From assembly GCF_018343775.1 (NCBI RefSeq), contig NZ_CP074349.1:3958001-4022000 (forward strand): a stretch of DNA of 64,000 nt. Reading direction: 5' to 3'. This stretch comes from Pseudomonas cichorii (GTDB taxonomy: Bacteria; Pseudomonadota; Gammaproteobacteria; Pseudomonadales; Pseudomonadaceae). Position numbers and translations under genes: made by a program. The notes under the pieces are model-generated. The model had not been told where the DNA came from. It searched no databases and saw only the letters and a program-made list of their open reading frames with translations. Shown here one piece after another: positions 8,280 through 18,501 of the stretch (position 1 is the stretch's first letter; every line of letters starts with the position of its first letter).

Positions 8280-9065
8280 CTAGAAGCCAAGGCTCGATAG
8301 CAGATCGTCTACATCATCCTGTCCGGATACGACGTCTTCACGTTTATCGGCATGAATCTGCGGACCTTCACCCTGCGTGATATGTTTTTTAGGATCTTTT
8401 TCAGCAAGGATCGCTTTTTCGTCATGTTCGATACCCGCAAAGCGGTCGACATGACTGGCCATGAGGACCAGTTTGAGCAGATTGCTTTCGACTTCAGTGA
8501 CCAGCTGCGTAACGCGCTTGATCACCTGACCGGTCAGATCCTGATAATCCTGGGCCAGCAGAATGTCATTGAGATGGCTGGCAACGGTATGAGCTTCTGT
8601 CTCTGTACGTGACAGAAAACCGTCAACACGCTTGGCCAGGTCGCGAAACTCTTCAGCGCCGATCTCGCGACGCATGAAACGACCCCAGTCAGCGCTCAGC
8701 GACTTGGCATCATCACTCAAGCCGTTCATCAGCGGCGTGCTCTGCTCGACCAGATCCATCGTGCGGTTGGCCGCATTCTCGGTCAGTCTCACAACATACG
8801 ACAGACGATCGGCGGCATCAGTGATCTGGGACACTTCTTCGGCTTGCGGCATGTTCGGGTCAATATGAAAATTGACGATCGCACTATGCAGTTCGCGAGT
8901 CAGCTTGCCGACTTCCTGATACAGGCCACGGTCACGAGCCTGGTTGAGCTCATGGATCAATTGCACGGCATCACCGAAGCGGCCTTTTTCAAGGCTGGCA
9001 ACCAGCTCCTGCGCGTGTTTCTTCAGGGTTGACTCGAAGTCACCCAGTGAATCGTTGTTGTCCAT
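8280..9065 (-). CDS. cheZ: CheY-P phosphatase CheZ
   Basis: The 261 residues form the long helical hairpin of CheZ. The catalytic region QDYQDLTGQVIKR contains D176 and Q180, equivalent to E. coli D143 and Q147. The C-terminal tail DDVDDLLSSLGF is the CheY-binding helix. CheZ removes the phosphate from CheY. I chose the ATG at 9065 (MDNNDSLGDF); the frame stays open 13 codons upstream without a family match. It lies between cheY and cheA in the usual order. Confidence 0.94.
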   Translation of the reverse strand: MDNNDSLGDFESTLKKHAQELVASLEKGRFGDAVQLIHELNQARDRGLYQEVGKLTRELHSAIVNFHIDPNMPQAEEVSQITDAADRLSYVVRLTENAANRTMDLVEQSTPLMNGLSDDAKSLSADWGRFMRREIGAEEFRDLAKRVDGFLSRTETEAHTVASHLNDILLAQDYQDLTGQVIKRVTQLVTEVESNLLKLVLMASHVDRFAGIEHDEKAILAEKDPKKHITQGEGPQIHADKREDVVSGQDDVDDLLSSLGF

Positions 9066-9084
9066 AGCGCCCTCGCGGCATGCA

Positions 9085-9459
9085 TCAGCTGTTGACGCGT
9101 TCAAAGATCTTTTCGATCTTCTCTTGCAGCACTTGGGCTGTGAACGGCTTGACGACGTAACCGTTCACACCGGCCTGGGCAGCTTCGATAATCTGCTCAC
9201 GCTTGGCTTCAGCAGTCACCATCAGCACGGGCAGGCTTTTGAGACGATCATCCAGGCGAACCTGACGCAACAGATCGATACCGGTCATGCCAGGCATGTT
9301 CCAGTCAGTCACCAGAAAGTCAAAGGAACCACTTTGAAGCATCGGCAAGGCAGTGATGCCGTCGTCCGCTTCGGATGTGTTGGTGAACCCCAGGTCACGC
9401 AACAGGTTTTTTATGATCCGCCGCATCGTTGAAAAGTCATCAACGATGAGGATTTTCAT
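9085..9459 (-). CDS. cheY: Chemotaxis response regulator CheY
   Basis: The 124 residues form a single receiver domain with acidic pair D7/D8, phospho-acceptor D52 (VTDWNMPG), T82 (MVTAEAK) and K104 (YVVKPF). Phosphorylated CheY binds FliM to change flagellar rotation. The ATG at 9459 (MKILIVDD) is the normal family start; a TTG eight codons upstream next to GGAGG is possible but would be atypical. The 257 bases between cheY and fliA probably hold its promoter, but I could not identify a convincing sigma-28 or sigma-54 site there. Confidence 0.95.
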   Translation of the reverse strand: MKILIVDDFSTMRRIIKNLLRDLGFTNTSEADDGITALPMLQSGSFDFLVTDWNMPGMTGIDLLRQVRLDDRLKSLPVLMVTAEAKREQIIEAAQAGVNGYVVKPFTAQVLQEKIEKIFERVNS

Positions 9460-9716
9460 GTTCTTGTCCAATTCGACCTCCAAGCAGTCTTTAACGCATT
9501 CAGCACCTGAACACGCTGTTCACTCAATACTGGCACAGCACACCCCCGGCTGTACGAAACGACGACGGGCTTGGCAAAACAACAGAGCACCAACCTGAAC
9601 CTGCAGGCCATAGGCTCTGTCTGAACAGGCTCCTGCCCTGTCTATCCTGATACCACGTAACGCTCTGCACAGCCGGCTTGCGACAACCTGTGACCTGGAT
9701 AAGTCACAAATTGCCA

Positions 9717-10457
9717 TCAACGCGCTCGCCACTCCCCCAAACGCCCCCGCAAACGAGCTGCGCACTGGCTGTGTAACTGACTGACCCGCGACTCGCTGAC
9801 CCCAAGCACTTCACCGATTTCCTTGAGGTTCAGTTCTTCGTCGTAGTACAGCGCCAATACCAGCCGCTCACGCTCCGGCAAATTGGCAATTGCATCTGCC
9901 AGCGCTGCCTGGAAACGCTCATCTTCCAGGTCTCGCGACGGTTCGAGCGAGCCGCTTGCACCATCCTCATGCAGCCCTTCATGATCGCCGTCCTGCAAGA
10001 GGTCGTCGAAGCTGAAGAGGCGGCTGCCTAAGGTATCATTCAAAATCCCATAATAATCATCGAGACTTAACTGGAGTTCGGCAGCAACCTCGTGATCTTT
10101 AGCGTCACGACCGGTTTTTGCTTCAATTGCGCGAATTGCGTCACTGACCATGCGCGTATTACGGTGTACCGAGCGTGGAGCCCAGTCACCCTTGCGCACT
10201 TCATCGAGCATGGCGCCACGAATACGGATACCGGCATAGGTTTCAAAACTCGCACCCTTGGTGGAGTCATATTTGGTAGACACTTCCAGCAGACCGATCA
10301 TGCCGGCCTGGATCAGGTCTTCCACCTGAACACTGGCAGGCAGACGCGCCAGCAAGTGGTAGGCAATACGCTTGACCAGCGGCGCGTAACGCTCGATGAG
10401 TTCGTATTGCGAATTTCTGGAAGCCTTGCTGTACATTTGAAAGCCGCTCGCTGTCAT
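9717..10457 (-). CDS. fliA: Flagellar sigma factor FliA (sigma-28)
   Basis: The 246 residues show sigma region 2 (RYAPLVKRIAYHLLARLP ... DLIQAGMIGLLEV), region 3 and region 4 (LKEIGEVLGVSESRVSQLHS). FliA directs transcription of late flagellar genes, including flagellin, whose promoter is at 38743-38769. Its start overlaps the fleN stop by four bases (ATGA), so the two are coupled. The gene for the anti-sigma factor FlgM is not in this window. Confidence 0.96.
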   Translation of the reverse strand: MTASGFQMYSKASRNSQYELIERYAPLVKRIAYHLLARLPASVQVEDLIQAGMIGLLEVSTKYDSTKGASFETYAGIRIRGAMLDEVRKGDWAPRSVHRNTRMVSDAIRAIEAKTGRDAKDHEVAAELQLSLDDYYGILNDTLGSRLFSFDDLLQDGDHEGLHEDGASGSLEPSRDLEDERFQAALADAIANLPERERLVLALYYDEELNLKEIGEVLGVSESRVSQLHSQCAARLRGRLGEWRAR

Positions 10458-11287
10458 TGAACAGGCCCCGCACTGGTCTGGTGGACAAGTCGTTCGACGA
10501 AGAACTCCAGATGACCACGCGGGTTGGCCGGCAACGGCCAGGTGTCAACCTTCTGGGCAATGGCCTTGAAAGCCAGCGCACATTTGGAGCGTGGAAACGC
10601 CTCGTAGACAGCGCGCTGCTTCTGCACCGCCTTGCGAACACATTCGTCGTAAGGCACGGCACCGACGTACTGCAGGGCCACATCCAGGAAACGGTCAGTC
10701 ACTTTCGTCAGTTTGGCGAACAGGTTGCGCCCTTCCTGAGGGCTCTGGGCCATGTTGGCCAGAACGCGAAAACGGTTCATGCCGTAGTCGCGGTTGAGCA
10801 ATTTGATAAGTGCGTAGGCGTCAGTGATCGAGGTGGGTTCGTCGCAGACCACCAGCAGCACTTCCTGCGCAGCGCGCACGAAGCTGACTACCGATTCGCC
10901 GATACCGGCAGCCGTGTCGATCACCAGCACGTCGAGGTTGTCGCCAATCTCGCTGAAGGCCTGGATCAGACCGGCATGCTGGGCTGGCGACAGGTGAACC
11001 ATGCTCTGGGTGCCGGAAGCCGCAGGCACGATGCGAACACCGCCCGGGCCCTGCAACAGGACATCGCGCAAGTCACAACGACCCTCGATGACATCCGCCA
11101 GCGTGCGTTTGGGTGTCAGCCCCAGCAGAACATCGACGTTGGCCAGGCCAAGGTCGGCATCCAGCAGCATGACGCGCCGACCGAGCTCGGCCAGAGCCAG
11201 TGAGAGATTCACTGACACGTTAGTCTTACCGACGCCACCTTTGCCACCGGTCACTGCGATAACCTGTACGGGATGCATGCTGCCCAT
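10454..11287 (-). CDS. fleN: Flagellar number regulator FleN (MinD-like ATPase)
   Basis: The 277 residues start MGSMHPVQVIAVTGGKGGVG with a deviant Walker A (GGKGGVGKTN), followed by VMLLDADLGLANVDVLLGL and VLVIDTAAGIGESVVSFV. FleN (FlhG) binds FleQ and restrains its ATPase, keeping a single or few polar flagella. It sits between flhF and fliA as in P. aeruginosa, where it is 280 residues. The reading frame is complete. Confidence 0.95.
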   Translation of the reverse strand: MGSMHPVQVIAVTGGKGGVGKTNVSVNLSLALAELGRRVMLLDADLGLANVDVLLGLTPKRTLADVIEGRCDLRDVLLQGPGGVRIVPAASGTQSMVHLSPAQHAGLIQAFSEIGDNLDVLVIDTAAGIGESVVSFVRAAQEVLLVVCDEPTSITDAYALIKLLNRDYGMNRFRVLANMAQSPQEGRNLFAKLTKVTDRFLDVALQYVGAVPYDECVRKAVQKQRAVYEAFPRSKCALAFKAIAQKVDTWPLPANPRGHLEFFVERLVHQTSAGPVQ

Positions 11288-11402
11288 GTTATTTCTTTAC
11301 CTTGTCTTGCGTAGACCGAAACCACATTACGGGCTGCATGTTCGCGAACGAACAATGCCTGGCAGACCATTGATGCAGGGACATTCCAGTAATACCCATC
11401 AC

Positions 11403-12734
11403 TTAACCCACTCTCTTGCCAGGGGTGTGATAGAGGTCGGCAAACATATCAGCCATCGCTTCCTCGCTCGGCTCATCCTGCATTTGCACACTCACTGCAC
11501 GACTCACCAACTGGTGACGGCGCGGCAGATGCAGGTCATCAGGAATACGCGGCCCATCCGTCAAGTAAGCAACGGGTAACTCATGGCCGATTGCAAGGCT
11601 CAACACTTCGCCGAGGCTTGCGGTTTCATCAAGTTTGGTCAGGATGCAACCTGCCAGACCGCAACGTTTGTAACTGTGATAGGCCGCCGTCAGTACCTGC
11701 TTCTGGCTGGTCGTCGCCAGCACCAGGTAGTTGCGTGCACGGATGCCGCGACCTGCCAGACTTTCGAGCTGCATGCGCAGGGCCGGATCACTGGCCTGCA
11801 GGCCAGCGGTATCGATCAGCACCACACGCTTGCGTAGCAGCGGGTCCAGGGCCTGAGCCAGGGACTGGCCAGGATCGACATGGGTCACCGGCACATTGAG
11901 GATACGGCCCAGAGTCTTGAGCTGCTCCTGAGCGCCGATACGGAAACTGTCCATGCTGACCAGTGCAATGTTCTGCGGGCCGTACTTGAGCACATAACGG
12001 GCTGCCAGCTTGGCGAGGGTCGTGGTCTTGCCCATGCCGGCAGGGCCGACCATGGCGATCACGCCACCCTCTTCGAGAGGCTCGACATCAGGCACGGCAA
12101 TCATGCGCGCCAGGTGCGCCAGCAGCATGCGCCAGGCCTGACGAGGCTCGTCGATTTCAGGGATCATCGCCAGCAGGTCGCGTGACAGCGGGCCGGACAA
12201 GCCGACGCGCTGCAGACGACGCCACAGGCTGGCCTGCTGCGGACGGCTGCCTTGCAGCTGGTTCCAGGCCAGGGAACCAAGCTGGACTTCCAGCAGCTCG
12301 CGCAGGCCATTCAACTCATGACGCATGGAGTCGTAGGCGCGCTGCCCGACTGCTGGCTCTGCGGCGGCAGGTATGTGTGCATGAGCAAACGGGCGTGGCG
12401 GCTCTTCGAGGGTCGGCTCGATATGTTTATCGAGGCCACTGAGCGGCATGCCGGAAAACAACTGGCGATTGATCGAAGGATCGCTGTCACCGCGATTGTC
12501 CAGTTCGGCCTGAGCGGAAACGATGCGCGACTGAGTCTTGCGCAGCTCGTCCTCAAGCTCCATGTTCGGCACGCGAGGCGCCAGTGCGGACAGCTTGTAA
12601 TCCAGAGCGGCAGTCAGCTCGACGCCACCGGCGATGCGGCGGTTGCCAATGATGGCCGCTTCGGCGCCCAGCTCATCACGAACCAGTTTCATGGCTTGAC
12701 GCATATCGGCGGCGAAAAAACGCTTAACTTGCAT
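11403..12734 (-). CDS. flhF: Flagellar placement GTPase FlhF
   Basis: The 443 residues consist of an N-terminal B domain (1-about 130), a helical N domain and an SRP-type GTPase G domain from about 222, with G1 motif GPAGMGKTTT (230-239), VVLIDTAGL (G3) and TKLDE (G4). FlhF recruits the first basal-body parts to the pole. It lies between flhA and fleN. The length is as expected for the genus. Confidence 0.95.
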   Translation of the reverse strand: MQVKRFFAADMRQAMKLVRDELGAEAAIIGNRRIAGGVELTAALDYKLSALAPRVPNMELEDELRKTQSRIVSAQAELDNRGDSDPSINRQLFSGMPLSGLDKHIEPTLEEPPRPFAHAHIPAAAEPAVGQRAYDSMRHELNGLRELLEVQLGSLAWNQLQGSRPQQASLWRRLQRVGLSGPLSRDLLAMIPEIDEPRQAWRMLLAHLARMIAVPDVEPLEEGGVIAMVGPAGMGKTTTLAKLAARYVLKYGPQNIALVSMDSFRIGAQEQLKTLGRILNVPVTHVDPGQSLAQALDPLLRKRVVLIDTAGLQASDPALRMQLESLAGRGIRARNYLVLATTSQKQVLTAAYHSYKRCGLAGCILTKLDETASLGEVLSLAIGHELPVAYLTDGPRIPDDLHLPRRHQLVSRAVSVQMQDEPSEEAMADMFADLYHTPGKRVG

Positions 12735-12745
12735 GACTCACTACC

Positions 12746-14874
12746 TCAGCCGTTAGGCCCGACAGTCGCTACGATGGTGACTTGCTTATTGTCAGGAATT
12801 TCCTGATACGCCAGAACATGCATGTTCGGTACAGCCAATCGTCCAAATCGTGACAGCATGGCCCGGATGGGGCCCGCTACCAACAGAATTATCGGCGCCC
12901 CTTGCATCTCCTGACGCTGGGCAGCCTCAATCAAAGAACGCTGGAGCTTCTCAGCCATGCTCGGCTCAAGAAGAACGCCTTCTTCCTGACCCTGACCAGC
13001 CTTCTGCAAACTATTGAGCAATATTTGTTCCAACCTTGGTTCCAGCGTGATGACAGGCAGCTCCGGCTCAATCCCCACAATGCTTTGCACGATTGCACGG
13101 CTCAGACCGACCCGTACGGCAGCCACCAAAGCGGCGGTATCTTGACTCTTGCCAGCGTTGTTAGCGATGGCTTCGGCAATGCTGCGGATATCGCGAACAG
13201 GCACGTGTTCAGCCAGCAGGGCTTGCAGCACATTGAGCAACGCCGACAGCGAAAGAACGCCTGGCACCAGCTCTTCAGCGAGTTTGGGTGAGCTTTTGGC
13301 CAGCAATTGCATCAATTGCTGCACTTCCTCATGCCCGATGAGCTCATGGGAGTGCTTGTAGAGGATCTGGTTCAAGTGAGTTGCCACTACAGTACTGGCA
13401 TCCACCACCGTGTAACCCAATGACTGAGCCTGGCTGCGCTGGCTGATTTCGATCCACACCGCCTCAAGACCGAATGCCGGATCTCTGGCAGTAATGCCGT
13501 TGAGCGTGCCAAACACCTGCCCAGGGTTGATCGCCAGTTCGCGATCCGGGTAGATTTCGGCTTCGGCCAGAATCACGCCCATGAGCGTCAAGCGATAGGC
13601 GCTGGGCGCCAGATCCAGGTTGTCGCGGATATGTACGGTCGGCATCAGGAAGCCCAGCTCCTGGGACAGCTTCTTGCGCACACCCTTGATACGCGCCAGC
13701 AATTGCCCCCCCTGATTGCGATCCACCAGCGGAATCAGGCGATAGCCCACTTCCAGACCGATGATGTCGATCGGCGTCACGTCATCCCAGCCCAGCTCTT
13801 TGGAGTCCTGAACGCGGGTCGGCGATGGCAGCAGTTCCTGTTGACGCTGAACTTCGGCCAGTGCCTCGACCTTTGCCATGTTCTGCTTCTTCCACAGCCA
13901 GTAGGCTGCACCGCCCGCCACCAGCCCCAGGCTGATGAGGAGAAGTGCGGCATGCCCGGGACCAGACCCATAACGATCATGATCGCAGCCGATACGGCCA
14001 GGGCCTTGTGCGAGGTGAACATCTGGCGGTTGATCATCTTGCCCATTTCTTCCGAACCGGAAGCACGGGTCACCATGATCGCTGCCGCTGTGGACAACAG
14101 CAGTGATGGCAATTGCGCCACCAAACCGTCACCGATGGTCAGGAGCGTGTACACACGACCCGCATCAGCGAAGGTCATGTTGTGCTGCAGAATACCGACC
14201 AGCATGCCGCCGATCAGGTTGATGAACAGAATCAGCAGGCCCGCAATCGCATCACCGCGCACAAATTTACTGGCACCGTCCATGGAACCGTAGAACTCGG
14301 CTTCCTGAGCCACTTCGGCACGACGGCGTTTTGCTTCTGGCTGATCGATCAGGCCGGCGTTGAGGTCGGCGTCGATCGCCATCTGCTTGCCCGGCATCGC
14401 ATCGAGGGTGAATCGTGCGCTTACTTCGGAGATACGCCCGGCACCCTTGGTGATTACCACGAAGTTGATGATCATCAGGATCGCGAACACCACGATACCA
14501 ACCACGTAGTTACCGCCGATTACCACTTCACCAAAGGCCTGGATCACCTTGCCCGCAGCCGCGTGACCATCCTGACCGTGAAGCATGACCACACGGGTGG
14601 ACGCCACGTTCAGCGCCAGGCGCAACAGCGTGGCCACCAGCAGGATGGTGGGGAAAACCGAGAAGTCCAGCGGCCGCAAGGCATAGACGCAGACCAGCAG
14701 CACGACGATGGACAGTGCGATGTTGAAGGTGAAGAACACGTCCAGCAGGAAAGGCGGGATAGGCAACATCATCATTGCCATCATGATCAACAACAACAGC
14801 GGGACACCCAGCTGGCCACGACCAAAACCGGCAAGATTGCTACGTGCGCTACTGATAATCTGAGAGCGATCCAC
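12746..14874 (-). pseudogene. flhA: Export gate protein FlhA, interrupted by a 1-base deletion
   Basis: Two overlapping frames together encode one FlhA of about 709 residues (P. aeruginosa: 707). The N-terminal part (14874 downward) is normal through codon 312 (GLVPGMPHFS), then continues with about 53 unrelated residues to a stop at 13777. The correct frame resumes near 13936 (VAGGAAYWLWKKQ) and runs to 12746. The minus strand reads TTCTCCTCATCAGCC where TTCTCCTTCATCAGCC restores family sequence, so one T (plus-strand A after 13938) is missing. The break falls in the last N-terminal membrane helix, so the whole cytoplasmic domain would be lost. It is either a real mutation or a sequencing error; no other gene in the cluster is damaged. 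Confidence 0.92.
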
Positions 14875-14936
14875 TGTTCTTTACCTGCGCACTAAATCAA
14901 AACTTTGACGCCCAAGGCGACCTGAATCGACTTATT

Positions 14937-14952
14937 GCAAAAAGCTGTCCAA
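14937..14952 (-). promoter_or_regulatory. Sigma-54 promoter of flhA
   Basis: The minus strand reads TTGGACAGCTTTTTGC, with GG and GC separated by exactly ten bases as in sigma-54 promoters, about 63 bases before the flhA start. It matches TTGGCAC-N5-TTGC except in the middle of the -24 box. FleQ/RpoN control of flhA is known in P. aeruginosa. Confidence 0.65.
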
Positions 14953-14974
14953 CTTTAGCAGCGAGTAGCCAGCA

Positions 14975-15008
14975 CAAAGCCACAAGCTGATAGCAACTTG
15001 TGGCTTTG
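14975..15008. terminator. 12-base-pair hairpin between flhB and flhA
   Basis: CAAAGCCACAAG (14975-14986) pairs perfectly with CTTGTGGCTTTG (14997-15008) around a ten-base loop. It lies just after flhB and before the flhA promoter. No clear T run follows on the minus strand, so termination is a guess from position. Confidence 0.5.
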
Positions 15009-15031
15009 CTTGGTGGATACGGGGGTTTTCA

Positions 15032-15072
15032 CGAATGAATTCGCCCCTATACAGCTCGTAAGCGAATTCATT
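15032..15072. repeat. REP-like inverted repeat, GAATTCATTCG type
   Basis: CGAATGAATTCGC (15032-15044) faces GCGAATTCATT (15062-15072). It is a shorter, imperfect relative of the hairpin at 20628-20675. Confidence 0.55.
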
Positions 15073-15077
15073 AGCGA

Positions 15078-16214
15078 TCAGGAATCGCGTTGCAAGTCTG
15101 GCGGGATGGGCAGCACACCCAATGGATCCGGGCGTTTGCCTCGGCCAGAGTGGTACTGGCGGATCTGATAGACGTAGGCCAGCACCTGGGCCACAGCCAG
15201 GTAAAGCCCGGCCGGGATCTCCTGCTCAAGCTCGGTGCTGTAGTAGATGGAACGGGCCAGGGCGGCCGATTCCAGGATCAGGATCTGGTTGTGGGCGCCA
15301 ATCTCGCGAATCTTCAGGGCGACAAGATCAGCCCCCTTGGCCAGCAGCATCGGCGCCCCGCCCTTCTCGGGATCGTACTTGAGCGCCACGGCAAAGTGCG
15401 TCGGGTTGGTGATGATGACATCGGCCTCCGGAATGGCCGCCATCATCCGGCGATGGGACATCTCGCGCTGCAACTGACGAATCCGCTGCTTGACCTCGGG
15501 GCTGCCTTCGCTGTTCTTGTGCTCGTCACGCACTTCCTGCTTGGTCATCAGCAGCTTCTTGTGGGCTTCATACATCTGGAAAGGCACATCGAGCGCGGCA
15601 ATGAAGAACAACCCGCACGCCATCCAGAAGCTGCTCCAGCCGACCACCTGCAAGCTGTGGATCATGGCCTGCTCCAGCGGCTCATGAGCAATGGAAACCA
15701 GGTCGTTGCGCTCCTTGCTCAAGACCACCAGCGCCACCGCCAGAATGATCAGGAACTTGGCGAGCGACTTGAGCAGTTCCACCAGCGCATGGGGAGAAAA
15801 CATGCGCTTGAGCCCCGAGGCCGGGTTCATGCGGTTGAATTTGGGGGCCAGGGATTTGGTCGCGAACAGCCAGCCACCCAGCATGATCGGCCCCACCAGC
15901 GCAGCCACCAGCATGGCAATCAGAAACGGCAACACCACAATCAGCGCATGCTCGCCGGAACTGAGCAGCAGCTTGCCCATGTAGGTGGTGTCCATCAGGG
16001 TTTCACGACTGATCGTGAAGTTATTGCGCATCAAATCAATCATCATGCGCGCAATGCCGCCGCCGAACATCAGCAGGCCGCCCGCCCCCATCAGCATCAC
16101 AACGAGGGTCGTCAGTTCCTTGGAGCGGGCAATCTGCCCTTCGGCCCGGGAGTCCCGGACCTTTTTCTCCGTGGGTTCCTCTGTCTTGTCCTGGCCATTC
16201 TCGTTCTCAGCCAT
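15078..16214 (-). CDS. flhB: Export apparatus switch protein FlhB
   Basis: The 378 residues show four membrane segments (about 33-56, 88-112, 150-166, 187-208) and a cytoplasmic domain with the self-cleavage motif N270-P-T-H. The N-terminus is charged (DKTEEPTEKKVRDSR), as usual. FlhB switches export from rod/hook to filament substrates, signalled by FliK. It follows fliR by two bases and ends the fliL-flhB operon. A paralogue of its C-terminal part is at 1-213. Confidence 0.96.
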   Translation of the reverse strand: MAENENGQDKTEEPTEKKVRDSRAEGQIARSKELTTLVVMLMGAGGLLMFGGGIARMMIDLMRNNFTISRETLMDTTYMGKLLLSSGEHALIVVLPFLIAMLVAALVGPIMLGGWLFATKSLAPKFNRMNPASGLKRMFSPHALVELLKSLAKFLIILAVALVVLSKERNDLVSIAHEPLEQAMIHSLQVVGWSSFWMACGLFFIAALDVPFQMYEAHKKLLMTKQEVRDEHKNSEGSPEVKQRIRQLQREMSHRRMMAAIPEADVIITNPTHFAVALKYDPEKGGAPMLLAKGADLVALKIREIGAHNQILILESAALARSIYYSTELEQEIPAGLYLAVAQVLAYVYQIRQYHSGRGKRPDPLGVLPIPPDLQRDS

Positions 16215-16215
16215 G

Positions 16216-17001
16216 TCAGCGGGCCCTCACCAGATCACGCAGGGACTGCAAGGCCTGAACGGCCATGGGTTGGTACTGATTGAGAATGTCAGCCATGCTC
16301 ATCCACAGGATGACCATGCCAAGCACCAGGGTCAGGGGAAAACCGATGGAGAAGATATTGAGCTGCGGCGCCGCACGCGTCATGACGCCAAAAGCGATGT
16401 TGATGATCAGCAGCGCGGTAATGGCCGGCAGCACCAGCCTCATCCCTGAACTCATCACCCAGCCAAGCCCCGTAGCCAGCTCCCAGAAATTACTGACTTG
16501 CAGGCCACTGCCTACCGGCATGGTGGTGAAGCTCTCGACCAGAATTTCCAGCACCACCAGATGGCCATTCATTGCCAGAAACAGCAGCGTGACCAGCATG
16601 GTGAAAAACTGACCGATAACCGCCGACGACACGCCGTTGGTGGGGTCGACCATCGAGGCAAAGCCCATACCCATCTGGGTGGCAATGATCTGACCCGCCA
16701 CCACGAAAATATGGAAGAACAACTGCAGCGAAAGCCCCATGCCCGCACCGATGAGGATTTGCTCACCGATCAACAGCAGCGCACTGAGATCAAGGGCTTC
16801 GACAGGCGGCATGGCGGGCAGCACAGGAGCAACCACCACTGTGACCGCCACGGCAAAATACAGGCGCACGCGACGCGGCACCAGCGTCGTACCAATGATC
16901 GGCATGGTCATCAGGACAGCGACGATCCGGAACAATGGCAACATGAAGCTGGCGACCCAGGTACTGATCTGGGTATCGGTCAGCGCAAGCAAAGGCTGCA
17001 T
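16216..17001 (-). CDS. fliR: Export gate protein FliR
   Basis: The 261 residues are mostly membrane-spanning, with family motifs such as FRIVAVLMTMPIIGT near residue 25 and GMGFASMVDPTNG around 115. FliR, FliP and FliQ form the core of the export gate. It lies six bases after fliQ and two before flhB. Length is typical (P. aeruginosa about 258). Confidence 0.95.
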   Translation of the reverse strand: MQPLLALTDTQISTWVASFMLPLFRIVAVLMTMPIIGTTLVPRRVRLYFAVAVTVVVAPVLPAMPPVEALDLSALLLIGEQILIGAGMGLSLQLFFHIFVVAGQIIATQMGMGFASMVDPTNGVSSAVIGQFFTMLVTLLFLAMNGHLVVLEILVESFTTMPVGSGLQVSNFWELATGLGWVMSSGMRLVLPAITALLIINIAFGVMTRAAPQLNIFSIGFPLTLVLGMVILWMSMADILNQYQPMAVQALQSLRDLVRAR

Positions 17002-17007
17002 GAGCCG

Positions 17008-17277
17008 TTAGCCGATCAAGGTCGGAATACTGCCGTACAGCGACAGGATGTATTCCATGAATATTTTCAGCAGCCAGGGACCCACGACAATCAGGGTCAG
17101 GAGCATCACGATCAGACGCGGAAGAAAACTCAGGGTCTGTTCGTTGATCTGGGTAGCCGCCTGAAACATGGCGACCAGCAGGCCGCAGATCAGGCTCGGC
17201 ACCACGAGAATCGCCACCAGCACGGTGGTCAGCCATAACGCTTCACGAAACAGGTCGACCGCTACTTCCGGCGTCAT
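17008..17277 (-). CDS. fliQ: Export gate protein FliQ
   Basis: The 89-residue protein has two membrane helices (about 16-38 and 50-72), starting MTPEVAVDLFREALWLTTVL. It is the small helical-hairpin subunit of the FliPQR gate. It lies between fliP and fliR, the invariant order. Confidence 0.95.
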   Translation of the reverse strand: MTPEVAVDLFREALWLTTVLVAILVVPSLICGLLVAMFQAATQINEQTLSFLPRLIVMLLTLIVVGPWLLKIFMEYILSLYGSIPTLIG

Positions 17278-17302
17278 CGGGCAGACTCCTCGTCAAAACG
17301 AC

Positions 17303-18055
17303 TCATACACCACCAAAACTTCCCGCCAGGGTTCCGACAATCAACGCCCAGCCATCCACCAGCACGAACAACATGATCTTGAACGGCAAGGAAATGATCA
17401 GCGGTGACAGCATCATCATACCCATGGCCATCAGCACACTGGCGACCACCAGGTCGATGATCAGGAACGGGATGAAGATCATGAAACCGATCTGGAATGC
17501 CGTCTTGAGTTCGGAGATCACGAAGGCCGGAACCAGAATGGTCAAGGGTGCAGCGTCAGGCGTCTGAATATCGGTACGTTTGGACAGGCGCATGAACAGG
17601 TCCAGGTCGCTGGTGCGGGTCTGGGCCAGCATGAAGTCCTTGATCGGCACCTGAGCCTTGGCCACCGCATCCTGTGCGCTGAGTTTTTCCGCCAGATAAG
17701 GCTGCAAGGCATCCTGATTCACCCGATCGAACACCGGCGCCATGATGAACATGGTCAGAAACAGCGCCATGCCGGTCAGAATCTGGTTCGATGGCGTCTG
17801 CTGCAAGCCAAGGGCCTGACGCAGGATCGAGAAAACGATGATGATTCGCGTAAAGCTGGTCATCAGCATGACGAACGCCGGAATGAAACTCAGCGCCGTC
17901 ATGATCAGCAGGATCTGCAGGCTGACCGAATATTCCTGCTGACCCGCCGGGTTGTTGGACAGCGTGATCGCCGGTATCGACAACGGATCGGCAGCGAACG
18001 CGACAGGTGCTGCCACGACCAACAGCAGCAATATCAGGAAACGCAAGGCACCCAT
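17303..18055 (-). CDS. fliP: Export gate protein FliP
   Basis: The 250 residues begin with a cleavable signal-like segment ([21 protein letters not shown]), then family motifs [20 protein letters not shown] and [21 protein letters not shown] use the ATG at 18055, which overlaps the fliO stop as TGATG; a GTG one codon earlier is possible. FliP forms the pentameric pore of the export gate. Confidence 0.95.
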   Translation of the reverse strand: MGALRFLILLLLVVAAPVAFAADPLSIPAITLSNNPAGQQEYSVSLQILLIMTALSFIPAFVMLMTSFTRIIIVFSILRQALGLQQTPSNQILTGMALFLTMFIMAPVFDRVNQDALQPYLAEKLSAQDAVAKAQVPIKDFMLAQTRTSDLDLFMRLSKRTDIQTPDAAPLTILVPAFVISELKTAFQIGFMIFIPFLIIDLVVASVLMAMGMMMLSPLIISLPFKIMLFVLVDGWALIVGTLAGSFGGV

Positions 18056-18501
18056 CACTTCTTGTCCTTATCCTTGCCCATCAACTCCAGAAGGCGCTGG
18101 GCGAACTCAGGGGTTGCCTGCTCGCGCACGGGAACCTGCACCGGCTCCTTGAGCACATGCAGCGGCGTGATGTGACCCGGCGTGACACCCAGCAGAATCT
18201 GCTCGTTACCCACCTGAACCAGCAACAGGCGATCACGTGTCCCGAGCGCCCGCGAACCCAGCAGCTCGATGACCTGGCCACCGTTCGGCCCGACACTCTG
18301 TACCCGGCGCATGACCCAGGCCAGCACGAAAATCAGGCCGACCACCACCAGCAGGCCGAGCAGCAACTGCAGCACTTGCCCGCCCATCCCGCCTGAAGCC
18401 GTGTTGGCCACCTGCGGAGCGGCTGCAGCAGCCTGCGCCACAGGTTCCGTTGCCCACGCCAGCGAAGGCAGCGTCAGCAGCACACCCAGCAAGCGCCTCA
18501 C
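18055..18501 (-). CDS. fliO: Flagellar biosynthesis protein FliO
   Basis: The 148 residues have an N-terminal signal-like helix, a membrane segment (about 40-62) and a cytoplasmic FliO domain ([37 protein letters not shown]). FliO helps assemble FliP rings. The start is GTG, directly after the fliN stop codon with no gap, and its stop overlaps fliP. Confidence 0.92.
   Translation of the reverse strand: MRRLLGVLLTLPSLAWATEPVAQAAAAAPQVANTASGGMGGQVLQLLLGLLVVVGLIFVLAWVMRRVQSVGPNGGQVIELLGSRALGTRDRLLLVQVGNEQILLGVTPGHITPLHVLKEPVQVPVREQATPEFAQRLLELMGKDKDKK

Noticed and set aside
9460..9716. A FliA promoter upstream of cheY
   Set aside because: I looked for TCAAG-N-GCCGATAA type elements on the minus strand and found no convincing match.
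12746..14874. flhA as two separate genes
   Set aside because: The second frame has no ribosome site at a sensible start, and both frames together rebuild one normal FlhA with a single added base.
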